A stretch of DNA of 64,000 bases from JAGVSR01 sp963786675 (GTDB lineage: Bacteria > Pseudomonadota > Alphaproteobacteria > Rhizobiales > Hyphomicrobiaceae), in assembly GCA_963786675.1 (NCBI GenBank), contig CAWAZY010000005.1, positions 310,001 through 374,000 of the forward strand. Direction: 5' to 3'. The position numbers and the translations under genes are program-made. This document shows, piece by piece, positions 45,059-54,505 of the stretch (positions within the stretch are counted from its first letter, which is position 1; each line of letters begins with the position of its first letter). The notes below the pieces were generated by a model. It saw nothing but the letters and a program-made list of their open reading frames with translations. It had not been told where the DNA came from and searched no databases.

Positions 45059-45345
45059 GGTGTCTGCGCCTTTCTTTTGTCGCTTTTACAGCCGCACTTC
45101 CGGTGCTACGCGAGAATCCCGAGTGTGGTTCAAAAGTTAGTTGATTCGGAAGGGTTTTTGTCCGCGGTCTGGTCTGCGTGCGAAAGCCATTCTGTCGTGT
45201 CGATCGCGGCTTTGACGAACGGTGCATGCGCGGTTTTCAAAGACACTTCGGCCAGGGAGCGGTGGGGACGGGCGTGGATAGGACGATACGAACGGAACCT
45301 GGTGGCGGGACCAGGTCCACCACGCAGGGCCGGAGACGGTCCCGG

Positions 45346-48300
45346 ATGACACCGCCGCCGCTGCCGCCGGACCTTGAAACCAATTCCCCAACCCCATCTC
45401 GCTTTCGCCGCGCCAAACCGGTTTTCCGCGTGCTTGGCCGCGTGGCCATGTTCGTTGCCCCGGTGGCTTTGCTTTCGCTGATCGCGGCGACCGTTATCTA
45501 TGTGCGTCTGATGCACAGTCCGGTGTCGCTCAAGTTTCTGGCCGGTCCGATTGAGCGCGGCATCAGTGCCGAACTCGGCGGAATGACGGCTCTGGTCGAC
45601 GATACGGTTCTTCAGAAAACGGCTAGCGGCGGTTTCGAGTTCCGGCTCGTCAATCTGCGGTTACTTGATGAGGACGGCGGTGCGGTGGCGTCCGCGCCCG
45701 TCGCGGCGGTGGTCCTTGATCACTGGCGCCTCTTCGGGTTCCAGTTCGTTCCAAGCCGCGTGGATTTCATCGAGCCCCGGTTGGCGGTGAGCTATACCCC
45801 AGCCGATGGCCTCGCCCTGCGCTTCAAGGAGACGCCGCCGGCTCGCGCCGAAGATGGGACGCCCCTCCTGCGCCCTGGCGTCGACGATGCGCCGCGCACG
45901 CCCTTAGCCGGTGCTGCCGGCACCGAAGGTAACATTCCGACCCTGTTGAAGCGGCTCGATCTGGCGCGCGTCCTTTCGGAATATACCGCACGGGCGCGCC
46001 GTGGCGCCGCCGCCACCTCTGCGCTCACCCAGATAGGTTTGAAGAACGCGATCGTGGATGTGGACTACGACGGCAGCCGCAGCCAGTGGAAGCTGCGCGA
46101 AATGGCCATCGATCTCGATCACCGGCGCCAGCGAAGCCTGATCTCGGGTCACGCCGACATCGAATCCGAACGCGGCCCATGGACCGTCAGTTTCGTTACG
46201 GATGATTCCGAAAAGACAAATACGCTGTCCCTCAAGACTTCCGTCCGTGATCTCGTTCCGAGCACGCTGGGTCGCGTGGCGCCGGAGCTGTCGCTTCTGC
46301 GAACCTTCGATCTGCCCGTGGCCGTCAACGCAACCATCGATCTGAAGACGACGGGTGATCTCAATAGCGCCGGCATCGCCATCGAACTCGGCCGCGGTCT
46401 GATCGACTTTCGGGCCGTCACTCACGACTCCCCTGCTGATCGACGCAGGGCTTCTGACGATGACCTACCAGGCCGCTGAACAACGCCTCGTCATGATGCC
46501 TTCCACCGTACGTTGGGGCGAGAGCCATGTGACGCTGGCTGGAACGATGACGGGCGAGACGGTCGCCGGTAAACCCGCGGGTTGGGCCTTCGACATCAAG
46601 TCGGTGGAGGGCAGTCTTGCGGCGGAAGAGTTCCGTGTGGCGCCTGTCGCTCTGGAGCGGTTCACGGTCAACGGGCGCGTCGATCCTCAGGCGGCCCGCA
46701 TTGAAGTGGCGCAACTGAATGTCCTCGCCGGTGGCGGCGAACTTGGAATGGCTGGGCAGTTTGTCGTTGGGAACCGGCCGGAAGCAGGCGTTAATCTGGC
46801 CGCGCGGGTCAGTCCCATGTCGGCCGACACGCTGAAGATTTTCTGGCCGCGCATCATGGCGCCGCGAGCTCGTGACTGGGTTGGCGGACATTTGCGCGAA
46901 GGCCGTGTCACGGCGGCTGAAATGACGTTCTCAAGCGGTGGCTTTGCCGGTCCCGATGCGGTGCTCGCGGCCGGCGGCAAGCGCGAACGCACTGTGTTGA
47001 CGCTCGATGCCGAAAACGTGGCTTTCCTGCCTTTTCTCGATGGCCCCTTGGTTCGCGCGCCGAAACTGACGGTGCGCGTGAGCAACACCGATCTTGACGT
47101 GGCGACGCCGGAGGCACTTGTCGTCACCACCCGTGACGGACAGGGAATGGATCTGAAGGACGGGCGGCTGATCGCCAAAGACATCGAGGCGCCAAGACCC
47201 ATCGGGGAGGTCACCTTCCGGGCCAAGTCCGCGCTGGGCACGACGCTTGAAGCCATGCGGCTGCTCGACGTCGGCGTCGCGCGCACGCTCGATCTCCCCA
47301 CCGACAAGATCGACGGGAAGTTCGATGGCCAGTTTCTGATCAAGGTGCCGCTATCGCCTGAGGTCGATCCGGATAGCATCACGATCCAAGGCAAGGCCAA
47401 GATCGGCGAGGTGAAGTCGAAAGAAAAGATCGGCGTCATCAATGTGCAAAGCGGATCGGTTGACGTAACGCTTGGCGAAACAGAAGCCGTGGCCAAGGGG
47501 GAGCTGATCCTCAATGGCGTGCTGGCAAAGATCGACTGGCGGCGGAACATGGCACCCGACGCCGGCAAGCAGCCGCCTCTGGCGATCACGGCCAATCTGG
47601 ACAATGCGGATCGCAAGCAGCTGGGCATTGACGTCAACGACTACATTCAGGGCGAAGTGCCGGTGACCGTCACTTTCGAGCAGGGAGACGACGCTGCTTC
47701 GTTCGTGCGCGTCAATGCGGACCTGACGGGCGCCGATTTCGAGCTTAATGAGCTGGCGTGGTCGAAGCCAAGGGGCCGGACGGCAAAGCTGCAGTTCGAC
47801 GTGGTCGAGGGCAGAACCCACAAGACTGAGTTGCAGAACTTCAAGATCAGCGGCGACCGGATCGCCGTCGACGGCTGGGTGGGCCTGGGAGCGGATCAGA
47901 AGGCGCAGGAATTCCAGTTTCCGACGTTCTGGCTCGATCTGGTGTCGCGCATGGACATCGAGGGCAAGCGTGGCGCCCGCGATGTCTGGGACGTGAAGGC
48001 GCGGGGCACCACGTTCGATGGCAAGGACTTCTTCCGCTCGCTCTTCTCGTTCGACGGCAGCAACCGACCGGCGCGCGCGCCCAGCAGCACCGGCGGGATC
48101 AATCTCGATGCCGAGATCACGAATGTGCTGGGGCATTCGGATGTCGCCTTGCGCAATCTGAAACTGAAGCTGTCGCGGCGCGGCGATACAATGACTGCGC
48201 TCGACGCGCGCGGCACACTGGATGGCGGACGCCCGCTCGCTGCCGTGCTCCAAGCTCAAGGTGGAGCGCGTAAGATCCTGGCCGACTCGACGGATGCCGG

Positions 48301-49037
48301 TCAGGCCCTGCGGCTGATCGGGTTCTATCCCGAACATGCAGGGCGGCCGCGTGCGCGCCGAAGTCGATCTCGATGCGTTCGGGCCGGCTGAGAAATCTGG
48401 CGTCGTGTGGATAGAAAACTTCAAGGTTCTCGGCGACCCCGTCGTCTCGGAGGTCTTCTCTGGCGCCGGCAGTGACGGCCCCGCCATCGGCGCGGCGCCG
48501 CCGGGCCAGCGGCGCGTCGTGCGCGAAGTCTTCGAGTTCGATCGCCTCAAGTTGCCGTTCTCGGTGGGCTACGGCCAGTTCGTCATCGGCGAATCCTATG
48601 TGAAGGGCCCCGTGCTGGGCGCGACGCTGCGCGGCAAGGTCGATTACGGTGCGCAGCGCGTGAACCTCGGCGGCACCTACATTCCCCTGCAGGGCCTGAA
48701 CAACATGCTGGGTGAAATCCCCGTGCTCGGCCAGATCCTGTCGGGACCGCGCGGGGAAGGTATTTTCGGCATCACATTCGCCATCCAGGGGCAGATGTCG
48801 CAACCCCAGGTCATCGTCAATCCACTCTCACTCGTCGCTCCCGGCATCTTCCGCGAGATTTTCCAGGTGACGAACCCGAACACCGCCGTGCTGCCGCGCG
48901 GGCCGACCACGCCATCGATGCCGCCTGACCAACGCGTTCGTGCTTCCAGTTCGTCGGCCGCGGACAGCCGTGCGGGCGAGACGCCCACCATCGACGGCTG
49001 GTCGTCGGATACCGTGGTGCCGACGAAGCGCAACTGA
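45346..49037 (+). pseudogene. AsmA/YhdP-like DUF3971 envelope protein, interrupted by two +1 frameshifts
   Basis: About 1,230 residues across three frames: 45346-about 46411, about 46411-48331, and 48332-49037. The start ATG 45346 is followed by a Pro-rich N-terminus and one membrane anchor (VLGRVAMFVAPVALLSLIAATVIY). A long periplasmic beta-rich domain of the DUF3971/AsmA type follows, with the end RVNLGGTYIPLQGLNNMLGE then IPVLGQILSG, hallmark of the family. Such proteins bridge the periplasm for lipid transport. Deleting one base near 46411 restores DFGPSLTTPLLIDAGLL, and one near 48332 restores GFYPNMQGGRVRAEVDL. Everything else reads cleanly, so the breaks are recent or artefacts. Confidence 0.82.
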
Positions 49038-49055
49038 TCGTGCACCGCCCGCGCG

Positions 49056-50324
49056 TCAGACCGGCTTCAGCAGCACGTGTTTTTTCCGGCCAAGTGAGAG
49101 CTTGATGATCCCGTCGCCGGTGAGGTCGCGGAGCGACAGCGTTGATTTCTCGTCGGTGACGGCCGTATCGTTGACCTTCAGGCCGCCGCCTTGGATCTGA
49201 CGCCGCGCCTCGCCGTTGGATTTGACAAGTCCCGCCGTGACGAACGCGGCAAGGACGCCAAGGCCGGAATTCAAATCCGCCTTTGCGATTTCGACAGTCG
49301 GCAGATCGGTGGCCAGCGCGCCTTCCTCGAACGTCTTGCGCGCGGTCTCGGCCGCTGCCTCAGCTTTGTCGCGGCCGTGGATCAGCGCGGTGGCCTCGGT
49401 GGCCAGCACTTTCTTAGCGTCGTTGATCTCCGCTCCACCAAGGGCCGCGAGCCGGTTGACCTCGTCCATCGGCAGCGTCGTGAAGAGTTTCAAGAAACGC
49501 GCGACGTCCGCGTCTTCGGTGTTGCGCCAGTACTGCCAGTAATCATAGGCCGACAGTTGCGCTTCGTTGAGCCAGACCGCGCCGGCGGCTGTCTTGCCCA
49601 TCTTGGCGCCCGATGCAGTGGTGAGCAGCGGACAGGTGAGCGCGTACAGCTGATGAGCAACGCCCATGCGCCGGCCCAGATCGATGCCGGTGACGATGTT
49701 GCCCCACTGGTCGGACCCGCCCATCTGCGTATTGCAGCCGTAACGCCGCGCCAGTTCGACAAAGTCATAGGCCTGGAGCAGCATGTAGTTGAATTCGATG
49801 AAGGACAGCTCCTGCTCGCGTTCCAGCCGCATCTTGGCCGAATCCATGGTCAGCATGCGATTGACCGAGAAGTGGCGGCCCACATCGCGCAGGAACTCGA
49901 TGTAGTTGAGCGGCGCCAGCCACTCCGCGTTGTCGAGCATCACCGCGTCGGCTGGGCCGTCGCCGAACTTCAAGAAGCGTGCGAAGACCTGCTTGAGGCT
50001 TTCCTTGTTGGCGTCGATCTCGCTCACGGGGCGCAACTGGCGCGTCTCGTCTTTGCCAGACGGATCGCCGACACGTGTCGTCCCGCCGCCCATGAGCGCG
50101 ATGGGGCGGCCCGCACCTGTCGCTTGCAGCCAGTGCAGCATCATGATCGACAGCAGGTGCCCGATGTGCAACGACGGCGCCGTACAATCGTACCCGACAT
50201 AGGCGACGATCCTGCCTTCGGCGGCGAGCTTGTCGATGCCCGCCATATCCGAGGCTTGATGGATGAAGCCGCGTTCGGTCAGGGTGGCCAGGAACGCGCT
50301 GTTTGGTTTTTCTGTCATCGTCAC
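49056..50324 (-). CDS. tyrS: Tyrosyl-tRNA synthetase
   Basis: 422 residues. The HIGH motif is HIGHLLSI in PSLHIGHLL (about residue 52). The KMSKS motif is KMGKT in SGAKMGKTAAGAVWLN. Other marks are GGSDQWGNIVTGIDL and a C-terminal S4 RNA-binding domain (EARRQIQGGGLKVN). Class I synthetase charging tRNA-Tyr in the cytoplasm. Divergent from anmK with 91 bp between them. Confidence 0.97.
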   Translation of the reverse strand: MTMTEKPNSAFLATLTERGFIHQASDMAGIDKLAAEGRIVAYVGYDCTAPSLHIGHLLSIMMLHWLQATGAGRPIALMGGGTTRVGDPSGKDETRQLRPVSEIDANKESLKQVFARFLKFGDGPADAVMLDNAEWLAPLNYIEFLRDVGRHFSVNRMLTMDSAKMRLEREQELSFIEFNYMLLQAYDFVELARRYGCNTQMGGSDQWGNIVTGIDLGRRMGVAHQLYALTCPLLTTASGAKMGKTAAGAVWLNEAQLSAYDYWQYWRNTEDADVARFLKLFTTLPMDEVNRLAALGGAEINDAKKVLATEATALIHGRDKAEAAAETARKTFEEGALATDLPTVEIAKADLNSGLGVLAAFVTAGLVKSNGEARRQIQGGGLKVNDTAVTDEKSTLSLRDLTGDGIIKLSLGRKKHVLLKPV

Positions 50325-50415
50325 TTCGATCAGGGTTGGGGCCGTCGGGGCCTTGGGCTAAAGTCGGCCTAAATCGCCCGGCAAATTGCATGACGGCGGG
50401 GGTGGGAGCAAGCCG

Positions 50416-51522
50416 ATGCGCGCGCTGGGGCTCATGAGCGGCACGTCCATGGACGGAATTGCCGTGGCGCTGATCACGACCGACGGCGACCAGGAGGTCG
50501 TGCGTGGGCCAGCCATGACATTCCCCTACAACGCGGAGCAGCGGCGGCAGATCGCCCGTGCCATGGGGGCGGCGCGGGCGCTGACGAGCCGGCACGCACG
50601 GCCCGGCGAACTGCGCGAAACCGAACAGACCCTCACGGAATTGCACGCCGCGGCCGTTTCGGCGTTTTTACGCCATCAGGGATTTGCGCGCGCCAGCATC
50701 GACGTGGTCGGGTTTCATGGTCAAACCGTGCTGCATCGTCCGGAGGCAGGTTTGACGGTGCAACTGGGTGATGGAGCTCTGCTGTCGGATTTGACCGGCC
50801 TCGGCGTCGTCTACGATCTGCGCGCCGGGGATGTTGCGGCGGGCGGACAGGGTGCGCCGCTGGTTCCCGTCTATCACCGCGCGCTCGTCGCGCCGCTCGT
50901 CCAGCGGCCGGTGGCCGTCGTCAATATCGGCGGTGTGGCCAACATCACCTACATCGGGCGCGACGGAACTCTGATCGCCTTCGACACCGGCCCGGGCAAT
51001 GCGCTGCTCGACGACTGGATGATGAAGCGCGCGGGCGCGGCCTACGATGCCGATGGGGCCACCGCAGCGCGCGGCCGGGTGGATACCGCCGTTTTGAAGT
51101 TCTGTCTTTCGCACTCCTTCTTCGCGCAACCACCGCCCAAGTCGCTCGATCGCAATGCCTTCATCTGGGATGTCATCGAGTGGATGAGTGTCGAGGATGG
51201 CGCGGCGACGCTGACCGCACTGACGGTGTCGGCGATCGCCAAGGCGCGCGAACATTTGCCCGATGAACCGCAACTGTGGATCATCGCAGGCGGTGGGCGG
51301 CGTAACCGGACCATGATGAGCGGGCTGGCGGGGCTGGTGCAGAATGCCGTCGCCCCCGCCGAAGCGGTGGGGCTCGATGGCGACGCGGTGGAAGCGGAGG
51401 CCTGGGGTTATTTGGCGGTCCGATCATTGCGCGGGCTGCCCATCACGTTTCCAGGCACGACCGGCGTGGCGCAGCCCATGACCGGCGGCGTGCTCTGCCG
51501 GCCATCGGCGCAGGGGGCTTGA
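50416..51522 (+). CDS. anmK: Anhydro-N-acetylmuramic acid kinase
   Basis: 368 residues from ATG 50416, chosen for the GGGAG site and the N-terminus ALGLMSGTSMDGIAVAL, the family signature. DVVGFHGQTVLHRPE and VNIGGVANITYI are also typical, as is FDTGPGNALLDDWM. It phosphorylates and opens anhydroMurNAc from recycled peptidoglycan, giving MurNAc-6-phosphate. The small membrane protein gene follows after three bases. Confidence 0.96.
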   Translation: MRALGLMSGTSMDGIAVALITTDGDQEVVRGPAMTFPYNAEQRRQIARAMGAARALTSRHARPGELRETEQTLTELHAAAVSAFLRHQGFARASIDVVGFHGQTVLHRPEAGLTVQLGDGALLSDLTGLGVVYDLRAGDVAAGGQGAPLVPVYHRALVAPLVQRPVAVVNIGGVANITYIGRDGTLIAFDTGPGNALLDDWMMKRAGAAYDADGATAARGRVDTAVLKFCLSHSFFAQPPPKSLDRNAFIWDVIEWMSVEDGAATLTALTVSAIAKAREHLPDEPQLWIIAGGGRRNRTMMSGLAGLVQNAVAPAEAVGLDGDAVEAEAWGYLAVRSLRGLPITFPGTTGVAQPMTGGVLCRPSAQGA

Positions 51523-51525
51523 GCT

Positions 51526-51807
51526 TTGGACCTGAACGGCATGGGGATCTTCCGGCTATTGTTCTCAGCCGCGCTGGCCTTCTTTGGTGCGGTGGCGATG
51601 TTCATGGGCACTGTGATGATGCTTGCGTCATTGAAGAGCGGCGAGTTCTGGGTGAACTGGGGCCTCCAGGACGGTGCCGACAAACGGTATGTGCGGCTGT
51701 CTGAAGACGCCGATGAATTCTGGATGTACTTCGCAATTTTGGGCGTGGCGCCCGTCATTCTGGGATGGCTTGCCATCCGCTCAGGCCGCCGGTTTCTGCG
51801 CGGCTAG
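51526..51807 (+). CDS. Small two-helix membrane protein
   Basis: 93 residues from a TTG at 51526, or 88 from ATG 51541; neither has a clear ribosome site, but it lies three bases after anmK and is probably coupled. Two membrane helices: RLLFSAALAFFGAVAMFMGTV and EFWMYFAILGVAPVILGWLA. The short loop between them is charged. No known family recognised. It ends in a four-base overlap with the convergent M28 peptidase gene. Confidence 0.7.
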   Translation: MDLNGMGIFRLLFSAALAFFGAVAMFMGTVMMLASLKSGEFWVNWGLQDGADKRYVRLSEDADEFWMYFAILGVAPVILGWLAIRSGRRFLRG

Positions 51808-52808
51808 GCGATGTCGCGCACCATGGCGGTCAAACCGCGCGTGATCCGCGCGAGGCTTTCGGTGTCGACGGTATGCGGCAGGTCGCCCGTCGTGTGGTAG
51901 TAGGGGTTTCGGAACGGGGCGGTGTCGGTGACCATCAGCGCTGGCATGCCGAATTGCCGGTAGGCCCAGTGGTCCGATAGATCGATGCCCTCGAGGAAGC
52001 CGGGCGCCACACCACCGATGGAGGGAAAGCACCGCTGGGTGCGAAACGCCGCCAGTGCGTGGCGCAGGAATACCCGCGACCCCGGCAACCCAACGAAGGC
52101 GATGAAGTTGCCGCGGTCTGGATAAATCAGCCCGAAGGGCCAGGGAAAACGCTGACTGCCCGGTTCGTCGGAAAAGTAGCCAAGCGTTTCCAGAGCGATG
52201 ACGCCTCTGACCGGCTCGCCCGATTGATGTAGACGCTGGGCATGGCGCCAGCTGCCCATGTCGGGCGTCTTGCCGTACGGCAGTTCCTCGTTGACCCAGA
52301 AGACCAGACGGATGCGCGTGTGTGCCGGGGTGAACCCGTGGAGCGCTCGTGCTATTTCCAACAGAGCCGCTACACCGCTTCCGTTGTCATTGGCGCCCGG
52401 GCAGTCGTCCGGGCTGTCGTAATGCGCGCCCAGCACAATCGTTTCCGTGTCGCCGGTCACGGTATGAGGCAAAAGTTCCACTTCGATGTTGCGCACACTG
52501 CGGCCGCCGACATCATAGACTTGCGCGAGGGGCGCGAAGCCGAAGCCGTGCAGGCTGCGTTCGATGCCCGTGGCGGTGTTCTCGAGTTCGGCATAGTGCG
52601 CGAGATTATGCGGACGGCTCGCCAGGTTTTCCAAATGTTGCATCAGGCGCCGCGCGAGGAGGCGGTCTTCAGCTTCGAGGGGCAGGCGAGGAGATGTCAG
52701 GGGCTGGCGCGGAAATACGATCGCGTAGCGGATTGCCGCGACGACCGACACGACCATTCCTGCCGCCACGAGAGCGACCCACCACACCTGCGGACCTTTC
52801 CAGCCCAT
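51804..52808 (-). CDS. M28-family zinc aminopeptidase, membrane-anchored
   Basis: 334 residues. One N-terminal anchor (VWWVALVAAGMVVSVVAAI) precedes the peptidase. Zinc-site motifs: VLGAHYDSPDDCPGANDNGSG (His and Asp), NEELPYG (catalytic Glu and ligand), ALETLGYF, and YYHTTGDLPHTVD near the end. M28 enzymes remove N-terminal residues from peptides; here the active part should face the periplasm. The substrate is not known. Convergent with the anmK unit. Confidence 0.9.
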   Translation of the reverse strand: MGWKGPQVWWVALVAAGMVVSVVAAIRYAIVFPRQPLTSPRLPLEAEDRLLARRLMQHLENLASRPHNLAHYAELENTATGIERSLHGFGFAPLAQVYDVGGRSVRNIEVELLPHTVTGDTETIVLGAHYDSPDDCPGANDNGSGVAALLEIARALHGFTPAHTRIRLVFWVNEELPYGKTPDMGSWRHAQRLHQSGEPVRGVIALETLGYFSDEPGSQRFPWPFGLIYPDRGNFIAFVGLPGSRVFLRHALAAFRTQRCFPSIGGVAPGFLEGIDLSDHWAYRQFGMPALMVTDTAPFRNPYYHTTGDLPHTVDTESLARITRGLTAMVRDIA

Positions 52809-52948
52809 GGGCTATCAGTCAGATTACGGATGATCGACCATAGCCCAACGCGGTCCACGCGCTAGCGCAGCCTAAAAAGAAGGTGATTAAAGTGTTTGCG
52901 AGGAAGTGACCAACAGGGCCGATCTACACAGCCCCGCACCGTGAAAAC

Positions 52949-53698
52949 TTATTCCTCGTCCGCCACGGGGGGCTCGCCGCGTTCGCGCTCACGCTCTCTC
53001 TGCCGTTCCGCTTCGCGCTCACGTTCCCGCTGCTTCTTGGTCTCGTACTCTTCTTCGGCCAGCGTCAGGCGGCGGTCCAAATAGCCGCCCACAACGGTTT
53101 GCAACTCGTCGGTCTTATGCTCGAAGAAGTGGTTGGCGCCGGGGACCACCTCGTGGTCGATCTTGATCCCGCGCTGCGTCTTCAGTTTGATGGACAACTC
53201 CGCGACCGACGCGGTTGGCACGACGCGGTCCTTGTCGCCGTTGATCATCAGACCCGAGGATGGGCACGGGGCCAGGAACGAAAAATCGTAGAGGTTCGAG
53301 GGCGGCGCCACGCAAATGAAGCCGTCGATTTCGGGACGGCGCATGAGCAATTGCATGGCGATCCACGTGCCAAAGGACACGCCGGCGATCCAGCAGTACT
53401 TGGCGTCGGGCTTGACGATCTGCAGCCAGTCGAGCGCGCTTGCCGCGTCGGCAAGTTCGCCCGGGCCGCCATCCCAGAATCCTTGGCTGCGTCCCACGCC
53501 GCGGAAATTGAACCGCAGCACGGAGAAGCCGCGTTCAACGAAGGTGTAATAGAGCGAGTAGACGACCTGATTGTTCATCGTTCCGCCGAACTGCGGATGC
53601 GGATGCAGGATCAGCGCAATTGGGCTGTCGGGCTTCGGGTCGTGATGGTAGCGGGCCTCGAGGCGGCCGGCGGGCCCATTCATAATCAATTCGGGCAT
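52949..53698 (-). CDS. Alpha/beta hydrolase with charged Arg/Glu repeat tail
   Basis: 249 residues from ATG 53698, which fits the family start PELIMNGPAGRLEARYHH. HPHPQFGGTMNNQVVYSLYYT, RFNFRGVGRSQG, IAGVSFGTWIAMQLL (nucleophile elbow GVSFG) and a His in VPGANHFFEH mark the dienelactone-hydrolase-like group often annotated as CocE/NonD or YfhR-like. The last 30 residues are an unusual tail of alternating Arg and Glu (REREREAERQRERERERG), likely a single long helix. Substrate unknown. Confidence 0.85.
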   Translation of the reverse strand: MPELIMNGPAGRLEARYHHDPKPDSPIALILHPHPQFGGTMNNQVVYSLYYTFVERGFSVLRFNFRGVGRSQGFWDGGPGELADAASALDWLQIVKPDAKYCWIAGVSFGTWIAMQLLMRRPEIDGFICVAPPSNLYDFSFLAPCPSSGLMINGDKDRVVPTASVAELSIKLKTQRGIKIDHEVVPGANHFFEHKTDELQTVVGGYLDRRLTLAEEEYETKKQREREREAERQRERERERGEPPVADEE

Positions 53699-53824
53699 GA
53701 GTCTTTTGGCCTCGTTCCTCAAGGCGGGCAGGGGGTCTGCCGGCTCAGATGCGATGCTGTGGCGGGCGGATCGGGCGCACACGACCCCTCACAGGAGTGT
53801 GTTGCCGGTTGATTCCGTCAATAC

Positions 53825-53860
53825 TTGACTTAGCCGCTTGGAATTTCCATAGTCCAAGCG
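53825..53860 (+). promoter_or_regulatory. Putative suf operon promoter with overlapping inverted repeat
   Basis: TTGACT (53825-53830) and CATAGT (53848-53853) form a -35/-10 pair with a 17-bp spacer. A perfect inverted repeat CGCTTGGA-N10-TCCAAGCG (53835-53842, 53853-53860) lies across the spacer and -10. ATACTTGACT (53821-53830) also fits the left half of the E. coli type-1 IscR site, but the right half is not seen. The 345-bp gap 53699-54043 has no gene. Confidence 0.5.
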
Positions 53861-53861
53861 A

Positions 53862-53878
53862 TTTAGAACTATTCGAAA
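53862..53878. promoter_or_regulatory. Irr-type iron box (ICE-like) before iscR-suf
   Basis: TTTAGAA-CTA-TTCGAAA is a 7+3+7 palindrome with one mismatch against the alphaproteobacterial Irr motif TTTAGAA...TTCTAAA. It starts nine bases after the putative -10, so a bound regulator would cover the start point. Irr represses or activates iron genes according to heme and iron status; suf operons are known Irr targets in Rhizobiales. Confidence 0.6.
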
Positions 53879-54043
53879 GAACCCGTCGTAAGCCTAAAGA
53901 GCCGTAGCGCCGGGCCTTCGACGGGGTGGGCGGACCTCTTAGCACAGGACAGGGCGTGTCTTGCAAGCTTTGCAACGCCTGGACGTGTGCCGACGACGGA
54001 TTTTTTGGGTGAAGGGTCAGGAAGACATGGAGTTCGGAACCGC

Positions 54044-54505
54044 ATGGAACTGACGACGCGCGGACGGTATGCCGTGATGGCCATGGCCGATCTTGCCCGC
54101 TTCAGCGCGGGTGAGCCGGTGGCCCTTGCGTCCATCGCCGAACGTCAGATGCTGTCTCTGGCCTATTTGGAACAGCTGTTTGCTCGGTTGCGGCGGGCCG
54201 AACTGGTCGTCAGCGCGCGTGGACGTTCAGGCGGCTACAAGCTTGGCCGCCCTGCCGGGCAGATCGCCATCGCAGATATTCTGAAGGCCGTGGAAGAAGA
54301 GACCCGCATGACGCGCTGCTCGGGCGAGCAGAGTGCGGGGTGCGTCGGCGAAGAACGCTGCCTGACCCACGGTCTGTGGCAGGCACTCGGCCAGCACATC
54401 ACCCAATTCCTCGGTAGCGTGACGCTCGCCGACGTTTTGGAGAACCGCGGCCTGCTGAAGCCCGCCGTACCCGACGACACGGCCGAAAGGGTGGCTGCGG
54501 AATGA
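54044..54505 (+). CDS. iscR: Rrf2-family Fe-S regulator IscR
   Basis: 153 residues from ATG 54044. The Rrf2 winged helix begins with ELTTRGRYAVMAMADLA. The cluster ligands are C92, C100, C106 and H109 (CSGEQSAGCVGEERCLTH), close to C92/98/104/H107 of E. coli IscR, but the first spacing is two residues longer. It senses Fe-S demand through a 2Fe-2S cluster and controls the operon it heads. It overlaps the desulfurase gene by ATGA. The frame stays open upstream to 53987 without a better start. Confidence 0.92.
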   Translation: MELTTRGRYAVMAMADLARFSAGEPVALASIAERQMLSLAYLEQLFARLRRAELVVSARGRSGGYKLGRPAGQIAIADILKAVEEETRMTRCSGEQSAGCVGEERCLTHGLWQALGQHITQFLGSVTLADVLENRGLLKPAVPDDTAERVAAE

